The position numbers and the translations under genes were made by a program. The notes under the pieces were generated by a model, which worked only from the letters and a program-made list of their open reading frames with translations, had not been told where the DNA came from and did no database searches. Positions 49,174 through 61,294 of a stretch of DNA of 64,000 nt are shown here, piece after piece (positions within the stretch are counted from its first letter, which is position 1; each line of letters starts with the position of its first letter). Source of the DNA: Diorhabda sublineata (taxonomy: Eukaryota; Arthropoda; Insecta; Coleoptera; Chrysomelidae); NCBI RefSeq assembly GCF_026230105.1, contig NC_079485.1, positions 10,238,872 through 10,302,871 of the forward strand, in the 5' to 3' direction.

Positions 49174-52100
49174 TCAATCCATACTTTGTTTTAATAATTC
49201 CAGAAGATCATATTTCTCTTGTTCTTTTTCAATCTGTTCTTGTAACAAACTTTCCGACATATCTTGGAATCTCTGTCTTAGCGCCAAATTTTCTATATTT
49301 TCAATTTTTGTTTCCTGTTGTTGTCTCTTATCTTTCAAGTCTGCTATTTCTAATTCTATTTCGTCAAGTCTGGCTTGAACGCTCACTAAAAAAAATTAAT
49401 TCAATTTCCATCCTGACAAGAAAAACTAGTAAATAAAATTTAATAGTATAATAGAAAAATATCAATTGAAAATGGCACTGGAAGTTGAATATAAGTTATT
49501 TATCAATTTTTTTGCTAAATGTGAAACACAGTATAAGTGTAATTTCATATTTTCAATTGTATATGTTGAGGTAGGTTATTTATTGATATTCGAGATCTCT
49601 ATAAAATTAGTCATAAATCTCAGTTATAGCAAATTGTACTGTTGCATGAATAATTACTAGATTATTCATTTGGGACATCATGATGTTCAAATTGAATACA
49701 TTTGATTCTTTCTCAAACCACATGAGAATCATTGAAAGACACAAGAATATGACAGTTTCTAAACTTTCAAAACATAACATGGAATTTAAGATCATTGCCT
49801 AAAGAGGATGAAAGGCAAATATTGAAAAAAGTTTTATCAGTCAAATATTTGAGACAAGATAAGCATTAAAGCAAAAGGAACATTGAGAGCTATCATATTT
49901 ATGTTTACCAGTTGGCATCACCTCATCACCCTCAAATTTACAATATAAACAGGAAATATGATACATTTTATTTTTGACAAGAAGCCCTGAAAAGATTTGA
50001 AATCAAGATCAAAACAATGTATTTATTTATTATTCATTTGTATTTTAAACTCTAATTTACAACTATAAGCCCCGTTCTTTGACCAAACAATTGACAAAAA
50101 AAAAAGACTCACTGAATTATTGCATTTAGTAACTTTTGTCATTAATTTAATATGCTGAAACACAATATTACCTCTAAGATTCCCTTTGTTCTCAGGTGCT
50201 CTCAAGTATGCATCCGAATATGAGTTGCTTGAAGATGATTGTGGATAATAATCCATTTCTTGCATTAAATTTGGAGATTGATCAATCTCTCTAAACATAT
50301 CACTAGTAAATTCTGTTGGTAGCTTAGATTCTGCTGAATTATTCTAAAAAATATCATGAGCTAGAAATTTATTCATTAAACTTGTCCCTAAGATAGATAA
50401 TGAACATAATAAATTATCCATATTACAAAGAAGTAACAGTATTTGTGGGTAGGAGTTTCTAATTGAAAATAGTACATACCAGAACTGAATTAGAATCTGT
50501 AAGATGGCTGTCTTCTCCTGAATTTTGACTATTTTCATCCAAAACATCTAGTACATTAAGATGTGCATCTTCATCTTCTGAGTCACTAACAGCACCTCCA
50601 AATATTTCATGTTCGGCAACATTTTTTATGGGTTCTGATGGATCTTTCTTTACAACAGTCCCTTTATTTACTTTGTTTTCATCTTCTTCATTTATTACTT
50701 CCCATTTTACACTTACCTGTGAACAAATAATATGGAATATTATATTGTCAAATTATCTGGTGCTGAAATAAAAAAGAAATTCGGAAGATTTTAATGAAAA
50801 TTCCCAATCAGCTTATATCCTTGACAGACATACAAATGCAGAATATTTTCTGCTGACACAATTTGAAAAAAACATCTTCCAACACTCTACGAAACTGTTT
50901 TGCAAATGGCTGACTAGAAAAATTTACAGAAGACTCAACAAATTGGCCAATTTTTTGTTTATATAAGAAAACTGATGTATCATTGTTGAATAAACTAACA
51001 TTATACCAAATTCCTTACAATTATCTTTCTTGGTATATTTATTTTCAAATTAATTTTCTGTTTTTAGAAGAATAGATCAACTGTATCAATTTTAAATAAT
51101 TATCCTTACCGCATCATTATCACTTCTTAAAAGTCTTTTAACCTCTTTTTCAATTTCAGGTGCTTCTACATATTTTTTCTTTAATGTTTTTCTAAAACGC
51201 CGTTTTCGTACATTTTTAACAGGAGGTGTTATCCCATGTGGCCACAAATATTTCTTATCAACTTTATTGGAATCTTTTTTCTTTTTCTGAGGTGAGTCCT
51301 CATCTGTGGTTGTCTGGTCATCATCTTCTTTACAAATAAGCATCTGACATATATCAGCAGTTTTATAAAAACCTTTTCCATCAATAGTTTTTAAGGATTC
51401 AACTATTGTCGGCAAATCCACCACTTTGGCAGACATCAGCCAATGATCTACTCTGACTTCACCATGACGCATGTCATGTTCAATATTGATAGTAACTCTA
51501 TCTTCTAATGAACTATTGTTTCGAATGGCTTCACGTAAAACTCTTGAAGGTTCCTGGAACATTTTTAAGGAAGCAATAAGATGAATGTAACTAAATCTAC
51601 CTGCAGCTAATTGTACAAGATTCAATTATTTAAGTGCTAATTTGATAGGAGAATTAGACTAGCTATAAAAACTAATAGTTGATTCATAAGAAGTCATTTA
51701 CAACGTAGGGTTGAGTGGGGTAAATGTAAACAGGGGTAATTGTAAACAATATCAGATTTCAGTTTCGGCCAAATCGCCGACTTCCACTGTTAAATTTCGG
51801 TTTGTCCCTTCTGTCAATGAATACAAACGAATTTGCTTCTTAGACGCTTTACAGTCTGCTGTGATTATTAGCCTAAGGTGCTGCAAAAATTACGTTTTTC
51901 TCTTTTGAAGGTTATGTGAGATTAGTGTGCAGTTTTGTTTTTTTAAAGGTATGTATTGCTGTTTGTTTATTTATTGTGAAAAAAATGTCTTTTTAGCCGA
52001 TTCTGCTTGTACAAACATTATATAAACAAGATTTTATTTTGTTGTTTACATTTACCCCATAAAATAGGGTGATGGGGTAATTGTAAACTATTTTGGGGTA

Positions 52101-55100
52101 AATGTAAACCAATAAGATATCTGATAATATCAAAGATAATATATTATTTTTCAATATTAATATATTTATTATTGTTTCAGATGCCCCGAAAATATGTGCC
52201 AAAAACCAGTGGAGTGGCTTATACCAAAGAAGATCTCGCAAATGCTGTTTCTGATGTGAGAAATAAAAATATGACCCATCGAGTTGTAGCTGAATTCTAC
52301 CATGTACCAATTGCTGTCATCTCGCAACGAATCAATGGAAGAAAGACTTCAATTGAGGCAAACCGGGGGCGTAAGACTGTTTTTAACCAAGAAACTGAAA
52401 ACAAAATTGTGGATTATTTGTTGTCTCGAGCCAACGCTAGATATCCGTGTGACAAGGATGAACTCCTTAATCTAATTCAGGAGTACGTAAAATCAAATAT
52501 TCTGCAAACCCCATTTACTGATCCTAGGCCAAGAAGTGACTGGTATTATACTGTTATTAAGCGACACAAAGATCTTAGTTCCCTCAAAAAGCCGCAACAC
52601 CTCCAAAAATGCAGACAAGATGCAAGAAGGCCATATGTTATTTATGATTTTTATAAAGAGCTAAAAAATACTTTGACTCGTCTTCATCTTTACACAGAGG
52701 ATAAAACTTGCTTCATATTTAACACTGATGAATCAGGTTTTAAAAGCGACCCCAGTCCCTATTGGTGTAAAGGGAAAAGCCTTACAAAGGGTTTCTGGAG
52801 GATCAGGACGAGAATCAACAACCGTCCTCGCTTGCATGGGAACTGACGGATCAACTCTTCCACCATTAATAGTATTCAAGGGAGCTGCGGTACAGGCAAG
52901 GTGGACATCGGAGAAGACGTTTCCAGAAACTCTTTATGCAGCCTCGCAGAACGGATGGATTTAGGAACCCCAATTTCATACATGGTTCATTAAGTTCATT
53001 ACTCGTGTTAAAAAAATCCGTGAAAAAACATCACATCCCCAGCAAGCAGCTGTTCTCATTTATGACGGCCACTCCAGTCACATAAGTATTAGCATTATTG
53101 AAGATGCAATTTCCAACAATATAACTCTCATTAAACTCCCCAGTCATCTTACCAACTTGCTGCAGCCACTAGACAAATGTGTTTGTGGGCCAGTTAAAAC
53201 ATTCTGGGAAAAGAAGCTTATTAAGTTTTGGCAAAAAAAAATATGGGAAAAGATACTGGTCGTCTTACAAGATCGCAATTTGTAGAAATGCTTGGAGATG
53301 TTTGGTCACAAGCCTTAAAGAAGTCAAACATAATTTCCCGTAGATGAATCAAAATTCCCAACAAGTTCATTTAAAAAAGGGCAGTTGGATGCTTATTTAT
53401 AAATAATATCCAAAACAGCAAAAGATAATGCTGCAGAAGTAATATATAATGAAGAAGATGACACAAGATCTTGTCAGTATCTAACTACTGAAACGTGTAC
53501 GACCAACTTTCAGAAAAATAATCCCGAAATGGCGAGTGAACCCAAACCAGGAATATCCAATGTAAACAAAATACCGGAAGCAAATGACGGCTTCGAAAAA
53601 GACATTAACCAGGATGCGATCTCCTAAGAATCCTCTTTGCAAAAGCTTTTTTTCAAGTCTCCATAAAACAAAGAAAATGTATCAACAATAGAGGAAACTA
53701 ATTCACCTCCAAAGAAATTAGTTATTCCAAGGCTAAAACAAATGTCATATGGCGAGGTTTTGACAACAAAAGAAGATTTGAAGAGGCTTAAAGAGGCTCG
53801 GGAAAAAAATCTTTAAAAGCTCCACCCAAAACAAAGCAGAAAACAGTCAAAAGAAAAGTGGAAAATCAGGGAACATCAGAAATGAAAAATAATCAGAACA
53901 GAAAAAGGAATAAGCAAAATACATACCTTGAGAGTTCAAGCGATGAACAAAGTGAAGGTTCTCTATGCTTAAGCAATGATGACAGTCCATTAGAAGGAGA
54001 TGTTCCTGATGAAGATCCAATTTCGATAACAAAAATCCCAGTTTTAGATTTAAAATGTGGAAGTTTTGCACTTGTGTAATTGAAGGGTGGTAAAAGAAAG
54101 ATAACTACCTACAAATATGTATGCTCTAATGAAAATATTGTTGACAGAGAAGTAGAGGTAGTAGGATTAAAAAGTAAGCAAAAGCAAAATTTTGCAAAAA
54201 TTCAGTCAAATGATGTGTTTCATTGGTGAAGACCAGATTATAGGAGTATTACCCTTTCCCACCATTAAAATGAAGGGGAAACGAATATATTACAACTTTG
54301 AAAAAATAGTCCCCATTTTGGAAAATTAACAGTTTTATGTTGCTTTTAATATTATAATGATTTCCCTGTTTCATATTTTAATAACATTGTATCTTTTTAT
54401 AAATATTTGAATAAAAGAGTAAAAAAAGCTAGTTTATTGCATTTTTAGGGGTAAATGTAAACATTGGTTTAATTTAGTATGCACTGCTTAAAATATACCC
54501 TCGAATAAACCTAAGTTTCAAATGTTTACAATTAGTCCATTTCCCAATATGTAGTATGTATGGCACAACTGATAAATGTTTACAATTGCCCCAAAGGTGT
54601 GGGGGTAAATGTAAACATACATTTTTGTTGAAAATTTTGGTTGTTTACTAATTTTTTATTTTTGGTATTTTTGCTCAGGGTACCATAAAATGAAGATGTC
54701 CATTATTATGATGCCATGGTTTCAGATCCAAAAAATCTTATAACAAACTTTTACCATAAAGATAAAAAAGAAAAAAAAGTAACTTGTCAAAATCGTTTAC
54801 GTTTACACCACTCGACCTTAAAAATGTAATATTTGATAAGACTAGCATCCTTATGACCATACAAAATAGTACATATATTGCATCAACAAAATAAGCTATT
54901 TTGAAAATGTGATTTAAATATAATACTCATTTTAATAATGATGTAAAAATTTTACAAAATAACCATAAATTGAAAATTGTGACAATAATTTGAAGGGAAG
55001 AGAGTATCTAAGGTTGTAAGTAGTTCAATGAGAAAATCTTATAGATCATAAACCATTTTAAAATTGAAATAAATCAGAAGAAAACTTAACAATTTCTGGA

Positions 55101-55305
55101 GATATTAAGCCAATATGAATAAAAAATACTTTTTTATTTCTGCTTTTTGGGCAGTAACTGTAGTTGGTAGATTACTTTTTACTGTTGACATTATTTTACT
55201 TCAACATAATCAAGTACATACCAATGGTAGACGGAGTATAATTTGTGATTCCAGTTCAAGAGGCGCTTCTGTTTCTCCCTTGTCTCCTCTATCTGATTTA
55301 TGCAT
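49174..55305 (-). CDS. Taf7: TAF7, TFIID subunit 7
   Basis: I assembled this from five minus-strand exons: 55305-55222, 51553-51110, 50716-50480, 50343-50172, 49385-49174. Donors are GTATGT, GTAAGG, GTATGT and GTAATA, each with an AG acceptor. All frames join, giving 382 residues; human TAF7 is 349. Exon 1 has ELESQIILRLP, the TAFII55 domain start, and an in-frame stop precedes its Met. Exon 2 has RHGEVRVD, VVDLPTIVESLKTID, FYKTADICQML, LWPHGITPPVKNVRKRRFRK and EIEKEVKRLL. Exon 3 begins VSVKWEV. Exon 5 is a C-terminal coiled coil with IENIENLALRQRFQ. TAF7 is part of TFIID, the nuclear Pol II initiation complex, and restrains TAF1 acetyltransferase activity. Intron 1 (3.7 kb) contains a pogo transposon on the opposite strand. 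Confidence 0.93.
51717..52109. repeat. Left subterminal motif cluster of the pogo element
   Basis: Five copies of GGGGTAAWTGTAAAC: 51717-51731, 51733-51747, 52074-52088 and 52095-52109 on the plus strand, and 52044-52058 on the minus. All are perfect matches to the consensus. The first overlaps the terminal inverted repeat. They are probable transposase-binding sites, an inference from position and symmetry. Confidence 0.85.
52181..54329 (+). pseudogene. pogo/Tigger-type transposase (broken)
   Basis: DDE_1-type transposase. The N-terminal part (52181-52780) opens MPRKYVPKTSGVAYT and has a CENP-B/pipsqueak-like helix-turn-helix (DLANAVSDV...RVVAEFYHVPIAVISQRI). Then comes FNTDESGF with the first Asp near 52726. 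The frame then shifts, and GRESTTVLACMG and LPPLIVFKG follow. The second Asp is in IYDGHSSH (53064) and the third in LLQPLDK (53172), with 35 residues between. Disruptions include a frameshift near 52780, an in-frame TAG at 52963, a shift in an A-run near 53230, and several later stops in the long Lys/Glu-rich tail. A TTGTTTCAG acceptor sits directly before the ATG, so a leader intron is likely. AATAAA occurs near 54410. Confidence 0.8.
54448..54809. repeat. Right subterminal motif cluster of the pogo element
   Basis: Copies of the GGGGTAAWTGTAAAC motif: 54448-54462 and 54602-54616 on the plus strand; 54578-54592 (perfect), 54524-54538 and 54795-54809 (degenerate) on the minus. The last overlaps the terminal inverted repeat. 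Together with the left cluster, this makes five per end. Confidence 0.8.
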
Positions 55306-56294
55306 GTCTGTTTACTAATTTTCAATGAATTAATATATTTTTCCAAAATTTCTGAAATCCAAGACATCAATAAATGAATCCGTAACAGTACTAAGTCTTC
55401 TATATAAACATTATATTTACTATGTGTTATCATTCTTAACATCAATGACAAGAGACAGCGTTTCTAGATAAGTTCTTCTTTTCTAAATGTGCTGGTTGAT
55501 CTACAAACAAATGAAATATTCTATATTTGGAAAATGTAGCCTTGTGGAGCTTATTCTTATTTTTTCCATAAAATATTTATTTCAGCTGGATCTTACAACT
55601 TCTGACACGCGTTTTTTTTGGTTTTATGAAGATCTGCTTCAGGAATAGTTGACTTTTGACTTGTTAGTTTTATTTGTTCAGGTGATTTTATTATTATTTG
55701 ATTTGATTCTCTACAAAAAGTACAGCTCTCAAAAGAAAGGTAACTTCATAGTTTTTAGTAGTTATTGAAAATAATCAAATATAACATTATTACAAGATGA
55801 TTTACCATTATGCTTTTATTGCCAATCTAATTTTGGCAAATAATTTCATTCACATGTTTGGATTTTAATAATAATGAATAGCTTGTTTTTATCGAAATAA
55901 CGTAATAGAGTAGGGTCATTTATATTCTATAGTTCTAAAATAGCTAACTATGGAATCGAATGTAAGTGACATACACCAATTGACAATTTCTCATTAAACA
56001 AATGGGACATATTCTGACAAGTGACATGTGTATTATCAGATACACTCGGCTTTATCAATTACAATGTAGAGCTAACGAACGCGTTTTATTATATTAACGT
56101 AAAAGCAGAAGTATAATATAATGTGTAGTAGTGAAAAGAACAAGAACGTTAGTTTTAAGCTGTTTGCTGCAAGCAGGCTATAAATTTAAAATGGCGTTGT
56201 CAACAATGAGCAGGAAGATTTTGTTATAGTATTCATAAACTATTAAAACTAGTTATAACTAAATAATACATAGTTATCTATTTAATTGAAAAAA
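55306..56294. promoter_or_regulatory. Divergent TAF7 / ABHD17 intergenic region
   Basis: 989 bp between head-to-head start codons. It should hold both promoters and leaders. I saw no clear core-promoter motif. The two genes are broadly expressed in other animals, so a shared promoter is plausible but inferred. Confidence 0.45.
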
Positions 56295-56938
56295 ATGAAC
56301 GGTTTAAGTTTGAGTGAATTGTGCTGCTTATTTTGTTGTCCACCTTGTCCAAGCAAAATATCTGCTAAACTAGCCTTCTTACCTCCTGAACCAACATATG
56401 AATTTGTTTCTGATGAAAATGGAAAGTATAGTTTTGCACTGACTGAGCGGGCAGAATGGCAATTTTCAGAAAGAGAAAAAGAAAATATAGAAGTATTTTT
56501 CACTAGAACAATCAGAGGAAATCGAATTGCTTGTTTATTTGTTAGATGCACTAGTAATGCTAGGTTTACAATTTTATTTTCCCATGGAAATGCAGTAGAT
56601 TTGGGACAGATGAGCAGTTTTTATTTGAGTTTGGGCTCTCGTATTAATTGTAATATATTTAGTTATGACTACTCGGGTTATGGTGTAAGTGCAGGGAAAC
56701 CTTCTGAAAAAAATTTATATGCAGATATTGATGCTGCATGGCAAGCACTAAGGACTAGATATGGTATTAGCCCTGAAAATATTATCCTTTATGGCCAAAG
56801 TATTGGCACAGTACCTACAGTTGATTTAGCTGCAAGATATGAAGTTGGAGCTGTGATATTGCATTCTCCTCTCATGTCCGGAATGAGAGTCGCCTTTCCG
56901 AATACAAAAAGAACTTGGTTTTTTGATGCCTTTCCCAG
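56295..56938 (+). CDS. Abhd17: ABHD17 depalmitoylase, first coding exon (partial)
   Basis: First 214 codons of an alpha/beta hydrolase 17 (FAM108) protein, a serine hydrolase that removes palmitate from membrane proteins. The N-terminus MNGLSLSELCCLFCCPPCPSK is typical, with its cysteine cluster normally palmitoylated for membrane attachment. SHGNA (96-100) is the oxyanion region. YDYSGYG (124-130) follows, then GQSIG (167-171) with nucleophile Ser169. The exon stops after DAFP at a CAG/GTTAGT donor in phase 2. The Asp and His of the triad, on the last 95 or so residues, are not in this window as far as I can read. The intron therefore exceeds 7 kb, or the gene is broken. The Met at 56295 was chosen over an upstream non-ATG frame extension. 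Confidence 0.92.
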
Positions 56939-59519
56939 GTTAGTAACTTATTCTATTATTACTCATAATATGTATATAAATTTGTACACAAAATAATTCA
57001 TTCCTATGGGTAGGATACTTTAACAAAACAACAATAAATAAGGACTTAGCCATTATGACAATGATTTTCATTTTGAGAAAACTGATGTATTATTATTCTA
57101 AGTACTATTTATGATTGAAAAATAGACCTCCACTAACTCATGTTTTGTACCTTAGGTATGTATATATAGTCTAATAATCTTCACTTTAGTTTTTAAAATG
57201 CACAGCTTATGGAAGACATTCTTATTCTTTTGCGATATAGACTTATTAACTTTTGTTTTGTGTTATTTCAGTTTGTGTTTTTCAATAATTTGAATGAAAT
57301 TTGTATATGTAATTATTGTTACCACATCATTGACTCACCAGTTGAGTTGATAATATGAATAGAAAATTATTCATAAAAAAAGATAATTTCTTGAAATTTC
57401 ATGTTAAAAGAATAAGTTATATTAGTTCACAAAAGTGAATACATCCTTGTTGTTAACAAGAGATTGAAGCTAACAAATAAAATCTTATCATTGTTTAGAA
57501 TGAAATTTTCATCAATCTTTATTTAGATTGTTTTAAATTTGTTACAAAATACAGTTGTTAAGGCTAACATAACAGAACATGATTGACTATTATGTGACCA
57601 GCAAACTATCCAATTTCATTGTTTTTATTTTCAACATTTATTTTATTGTCAAGTACATATTCAGGTATTATTGAGCTTTATAAGTAGCCAGATATTAAAA
57701 TTTTTACTCATTTTTGAGTAGCTTCTCTTTGCTTGCTGTAATTTCTTTGGATAAACCGTCCATATAGTACTAAATATAGATTAACTAATTTATTGAAGTT
57801 TTTATCTTTAAGTAATGGTAGATATTCATAGGAGGAAACAAAGTATCAAACTAAGAATATAGATTTTGTTAAATTTTTTAAAATTCTACTAACTGGATAT
57901 GTCATTATATTATTAATAAATTGGTTTGTATAGTGGAAAAATATATTATGCAAAGAGAAGGCAGGTCTGATAGTTAAATTAAGAGATAAAGCATAATAAA
58001 TTACAGATAAAATATAAGACTACTTTATTAGCGAGACATATTAGATGTCTAATAATAATAAAGATCCCCAGAGTACTATATCACATTTGACATATATTTA
58101 AACAAAAATTGTTGTTTTTGCATTTTTATTTTACCATTTTGGTAATCATGGAATTTATGTATTCTTCTTTCATCAAACTCATTCTTTTGGGAATGTCTAT
58201 ACTGTGATAATTTTCCTGATATTCGCATCTCTTTTACTGTTTCATTTTACTAAAATCAATTGTAACATTATAGCACTTCTCTTTCTTGAATAATATTAAC
58301 TAAACTATATTCCATGCTTATTTTTTAAAGACAAATTCTATTTTCAATGTTCATCAAATAAATATTCAATAAGTTATGTTATTACCATTTAAAATTAATT
58401 AACCATATAAAAAAAGGATGCCTATAATATTTGGAATTTTGTTTTCATAATAATCTGCCACTGCAGTTTCATCCACAAGCTTTTCTTATCACAGTTTTCT
58501 CCACAAACATTTCTTTCTGCAGTTCTATCCACAATCTTTCAGTTCTGTTGTGTTCAAATCATCTGCTGAATAAGATTTTTGCACAATTTTGATATATATT
58601 TGGTATGGTTGTCTTGTTGAAATGTAAATTTTGAATAATATTGATGAATTTGAGAATTTACTCTCCAGTAGCATTCCATTTATCTGCAACCAAAAAATAG
58701 TCTTTTCTTACTTCTACTTTATTCTTAAATTACAAAAAATTATTGAGAAAACATAGAGATCCCTCATAAAAATTTATAAAATGTCGTTAAACCCAATTAT
58801 CACAAATCACATTATTGTTGACATAACTAAATCAGTTGGCTAGATTTTTATCCAAACTATATTCTCTCAAGAGTCACATAGTTAAAAATAAAAACAATTT
58901 AATGCTAGTAACATATCATCAGATGGGAGGTTTTCTAATAATACATTTCAATCCTCATTACTACAGTTTAAATGCTCATTTCATCTATTCACACTTTCAA
59001 CAGCTAGTAATTAAACAATACCTACTCATCAGATTGTTTTCTTCTGAATCAACATCTAAAAAGAAGTTCCTTAAATAAATATACGTCATAATTGCATATA
59101 TGTCCACTATTAAAGTTTTCTAACAGACTAATGTTTTCGATGATCCATCTTTATATCTCTAATGACATGAGGTGTTATCAGAAGATATGGTGAATTATTT
59201 TAGAAAAAACAAAGTAAGAAGTAAACATATAATATTAATTAATTTCTTCCAAAGTACTACTCTTGGCTAGCAATGCATTTATCCTAATGTTGAATTTATG
59301 AGCATTTTTTGATAACTTCTTTCAAAATTGCTTTTATCTGCTTAAACTGACTCATTTCTACCTTTAAATATCTCATCCACTTGTGAACAGTCATCAAAGT
59401 TGCTATAATTCACTATAAATTGTAAGTACTGTATAGTTTCAATAAGCTTTTGTAAGTTTTCCAGATTTCAAAGTTAAAACTATATGCAATAGCCAATGAA
59501 TTTTTATCTCTCATTTTTT
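56939..59519. other. Probable ABHD17 intron, first part
   Basis: Starts at the GTTAGT donor. AT-rich, with no recognised element except the short tandem repeat at 58461-58545. No ABHD17 continuation (HGTEDEVI...) was found. Confidence 0.5.
58461..58545. repeat. Degenerate minisatellite, three units of about 28 bp
   Basis: Three imperfect copies of a CWGCAGTTYTMTCCACAA-type unit, starting near 58461, 58490 and 58517. All share GTT..ATCCACAA or a close variant. Confidence 0.55.
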
Positions 59520-59559
59520 TAGAAAAAATTTTTTTTCTATCACAAGTTACTAATTGACC

Positions 59560-60491
59560 CTTGTGAAGTTATCAACGGATTTCTGCCACCAATGATTTTT
59601 TACAAAGTAAACCAAAATTTTGCGAAAAATATTCCAATAGAGGAGGCATAATAGGCTACATAATTTTACTACCAAAAATTGAAGATTAAGTGAATAAAAA
59701 TTTTTTCAATATATGTTTTTGAACAATTCTGAATTGCAGGCACCAAAAATGGAGAAAAACTATTTAACTATTACAAAGTTCACGCAATTAGAAAATAATT
59801 AACCAAAAATTTTGTTGTAAGTATTTTTTATAACGCCAAAATAAATTCATACAGTTTTCGCGCATCGTTCGTTTTAAATTCGGAGCCACAAAATTTTTCG
59901 AAATCTCCTTCAGCTCTTGCGAAGGATACTTAATAAATATTCTATGAACAAAAAATTGTGATATAAGTATTTCGTTTAACGTCAAAAAAATTTCATCAAG
60001 TTTACACTTGAGCGCTGACGCGCATTGCTCATTTTAAAATCAAAACCCCAAAATTTTTTCAAATTTCCTTCAACTATTGCAAAGGATACTCAAAAAGCAA
60101 CTCATTAACAAAAAATTGCGCTTAAACATAAACTTTATGAATTTTTGGACGTTATAAAAAATATTTAAATCACAATTTTTGGTTATGTCTTTTGCAATGG
60201 TTGAAGAAAATTTGGGAAAATTTTGGGACTTCGATATCAAAACGAACGGATAATTTTTTTCTGATTGTGTTAACTTTGTAATAGTTAAATAATTTTTCAT
60301 CATTTTTGGGATCTGCAATTCAGAATTGTACAATAATACATGTTTAAAAATTCTTTATCCACTTAATCTTAATTTTTTGTAGTAAAATTAAGTAGTCTAT
60401 TATAATGCCATTATATCTCTTCTCTACCGACATATTTTCAATTCATTTTGTAAAAAAATATTCGTGATAGAAATCCATTGATAACTTCACA
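59560..60491. repeat. Foldback element with long composite inverted repeats
   Basis: Left arm 59560-59837 and right arm 60150-60491 are reverse complements with moderate divergence. For example, GTGAAGTTATCAACGGATTT pairs with AAATCCATTGATAACTTCAC, and CAATTCTGAATTGCAG-type sequences match. The centre has a unit of about 100 bp in direct repeat (59858-59975 and 60018-60117), and a third, inverted copy inside the right arm (60187-60257). No coding capacity is seen. Such architecture fits a non-autonomous foldback DNA element. Confidence 0.8.
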
Positions 60492-61294
60492 TGAGTTGTT
60501 AATTGTACTTTAGACAACAAATTCTCTTCTCATTCAACGGCACTAATCTAGAACAGAGCTCATTTTTCTGATACATGAATATTTCCTTTAATGAGAGTGT
60601 AAGCTATTTTTTAAATTTTCATTTAGATTTTAATAGTGTTGAAATCCAAATGATAAATATTCAAATACAGTTGATGTGTATATAATATTATTATATTTGA
60701 CTTCATTATTGTATCAAAACAATTTCAAGTAAAAATAAATTAGTGACTGAATAACAATCAACAATTTATAAATATATTTTCTGAGATTAATGCAGTATTA
60801 AAGTGTGTACACATCCTATATTAACTACTCTATTCGGTGGATGCAATGTTTTGTGATTCTGTTGTCTGTGTATTTTTAAGATTTTAAGAATGCTTGTCTT
60901 ATATAAATAGCAGCTGAATGTGTACACAAGCTATAGGATGTAAAATGTCTTTAGTACTGTTATGAAAGTATTGCAACATGTATGAAAGCCAGAAAAACAT
61001 ATGCTTACTTTAGTTGAACACTTTCTATACAGAATACTTATTTCGTTTATTTAAGCTTACATCTTTGAACCCAACTATTTTATAGGTTGATCTATGCAAG
61101 AGAAATATAATGTGGGGGAGAAGTGTGAAATCTCGTTATCAAAACAAGATAGTTCGAATTGTATATTGGGAAAAGAAATATCATCATTAGTCTTAAATCA
61201 AGTGCAAACCATATTGGAAGTTAGAATTTTTTATAAATCTTGTAAATTGAATTGTTAGTCTTCATGATAAGAAGTGAATATAGTATTCTAATGA
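60492..61294. other. Unrecognised DNA between repeats
   Basis: I see no coding similarity or paired repeat here. Confidence 0.35.

Larger units (their letters stand above)
51708..54818 (+). mobile_element. pogo-superfamily DNA transposon, 3.1 kb
   Basis: Terminal inverted repeats at 51708-51731 and 54795-54818 match at 20 of 24 positions. They are flanked by TA on both sides (51706-51707, 54819-54820), the Tc1/mariner/pogo target duplication. The transposase lies on the plus strand at 52181-54329. Both ends carry clusters of a GGGGTAAWTGTAAAC motif. The element lies antisense to TAF7 within intron 1. It is the best-preserved DNA transposon here, though its coding region is broken. Confidence 0.85.
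51554..55221. other. TAF7 intron 1
   Basis: 3668 bp, most of it the pogo element at 51708-54818. Without the element the intron would be about 0.55 kb. Confidence 0.85.
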
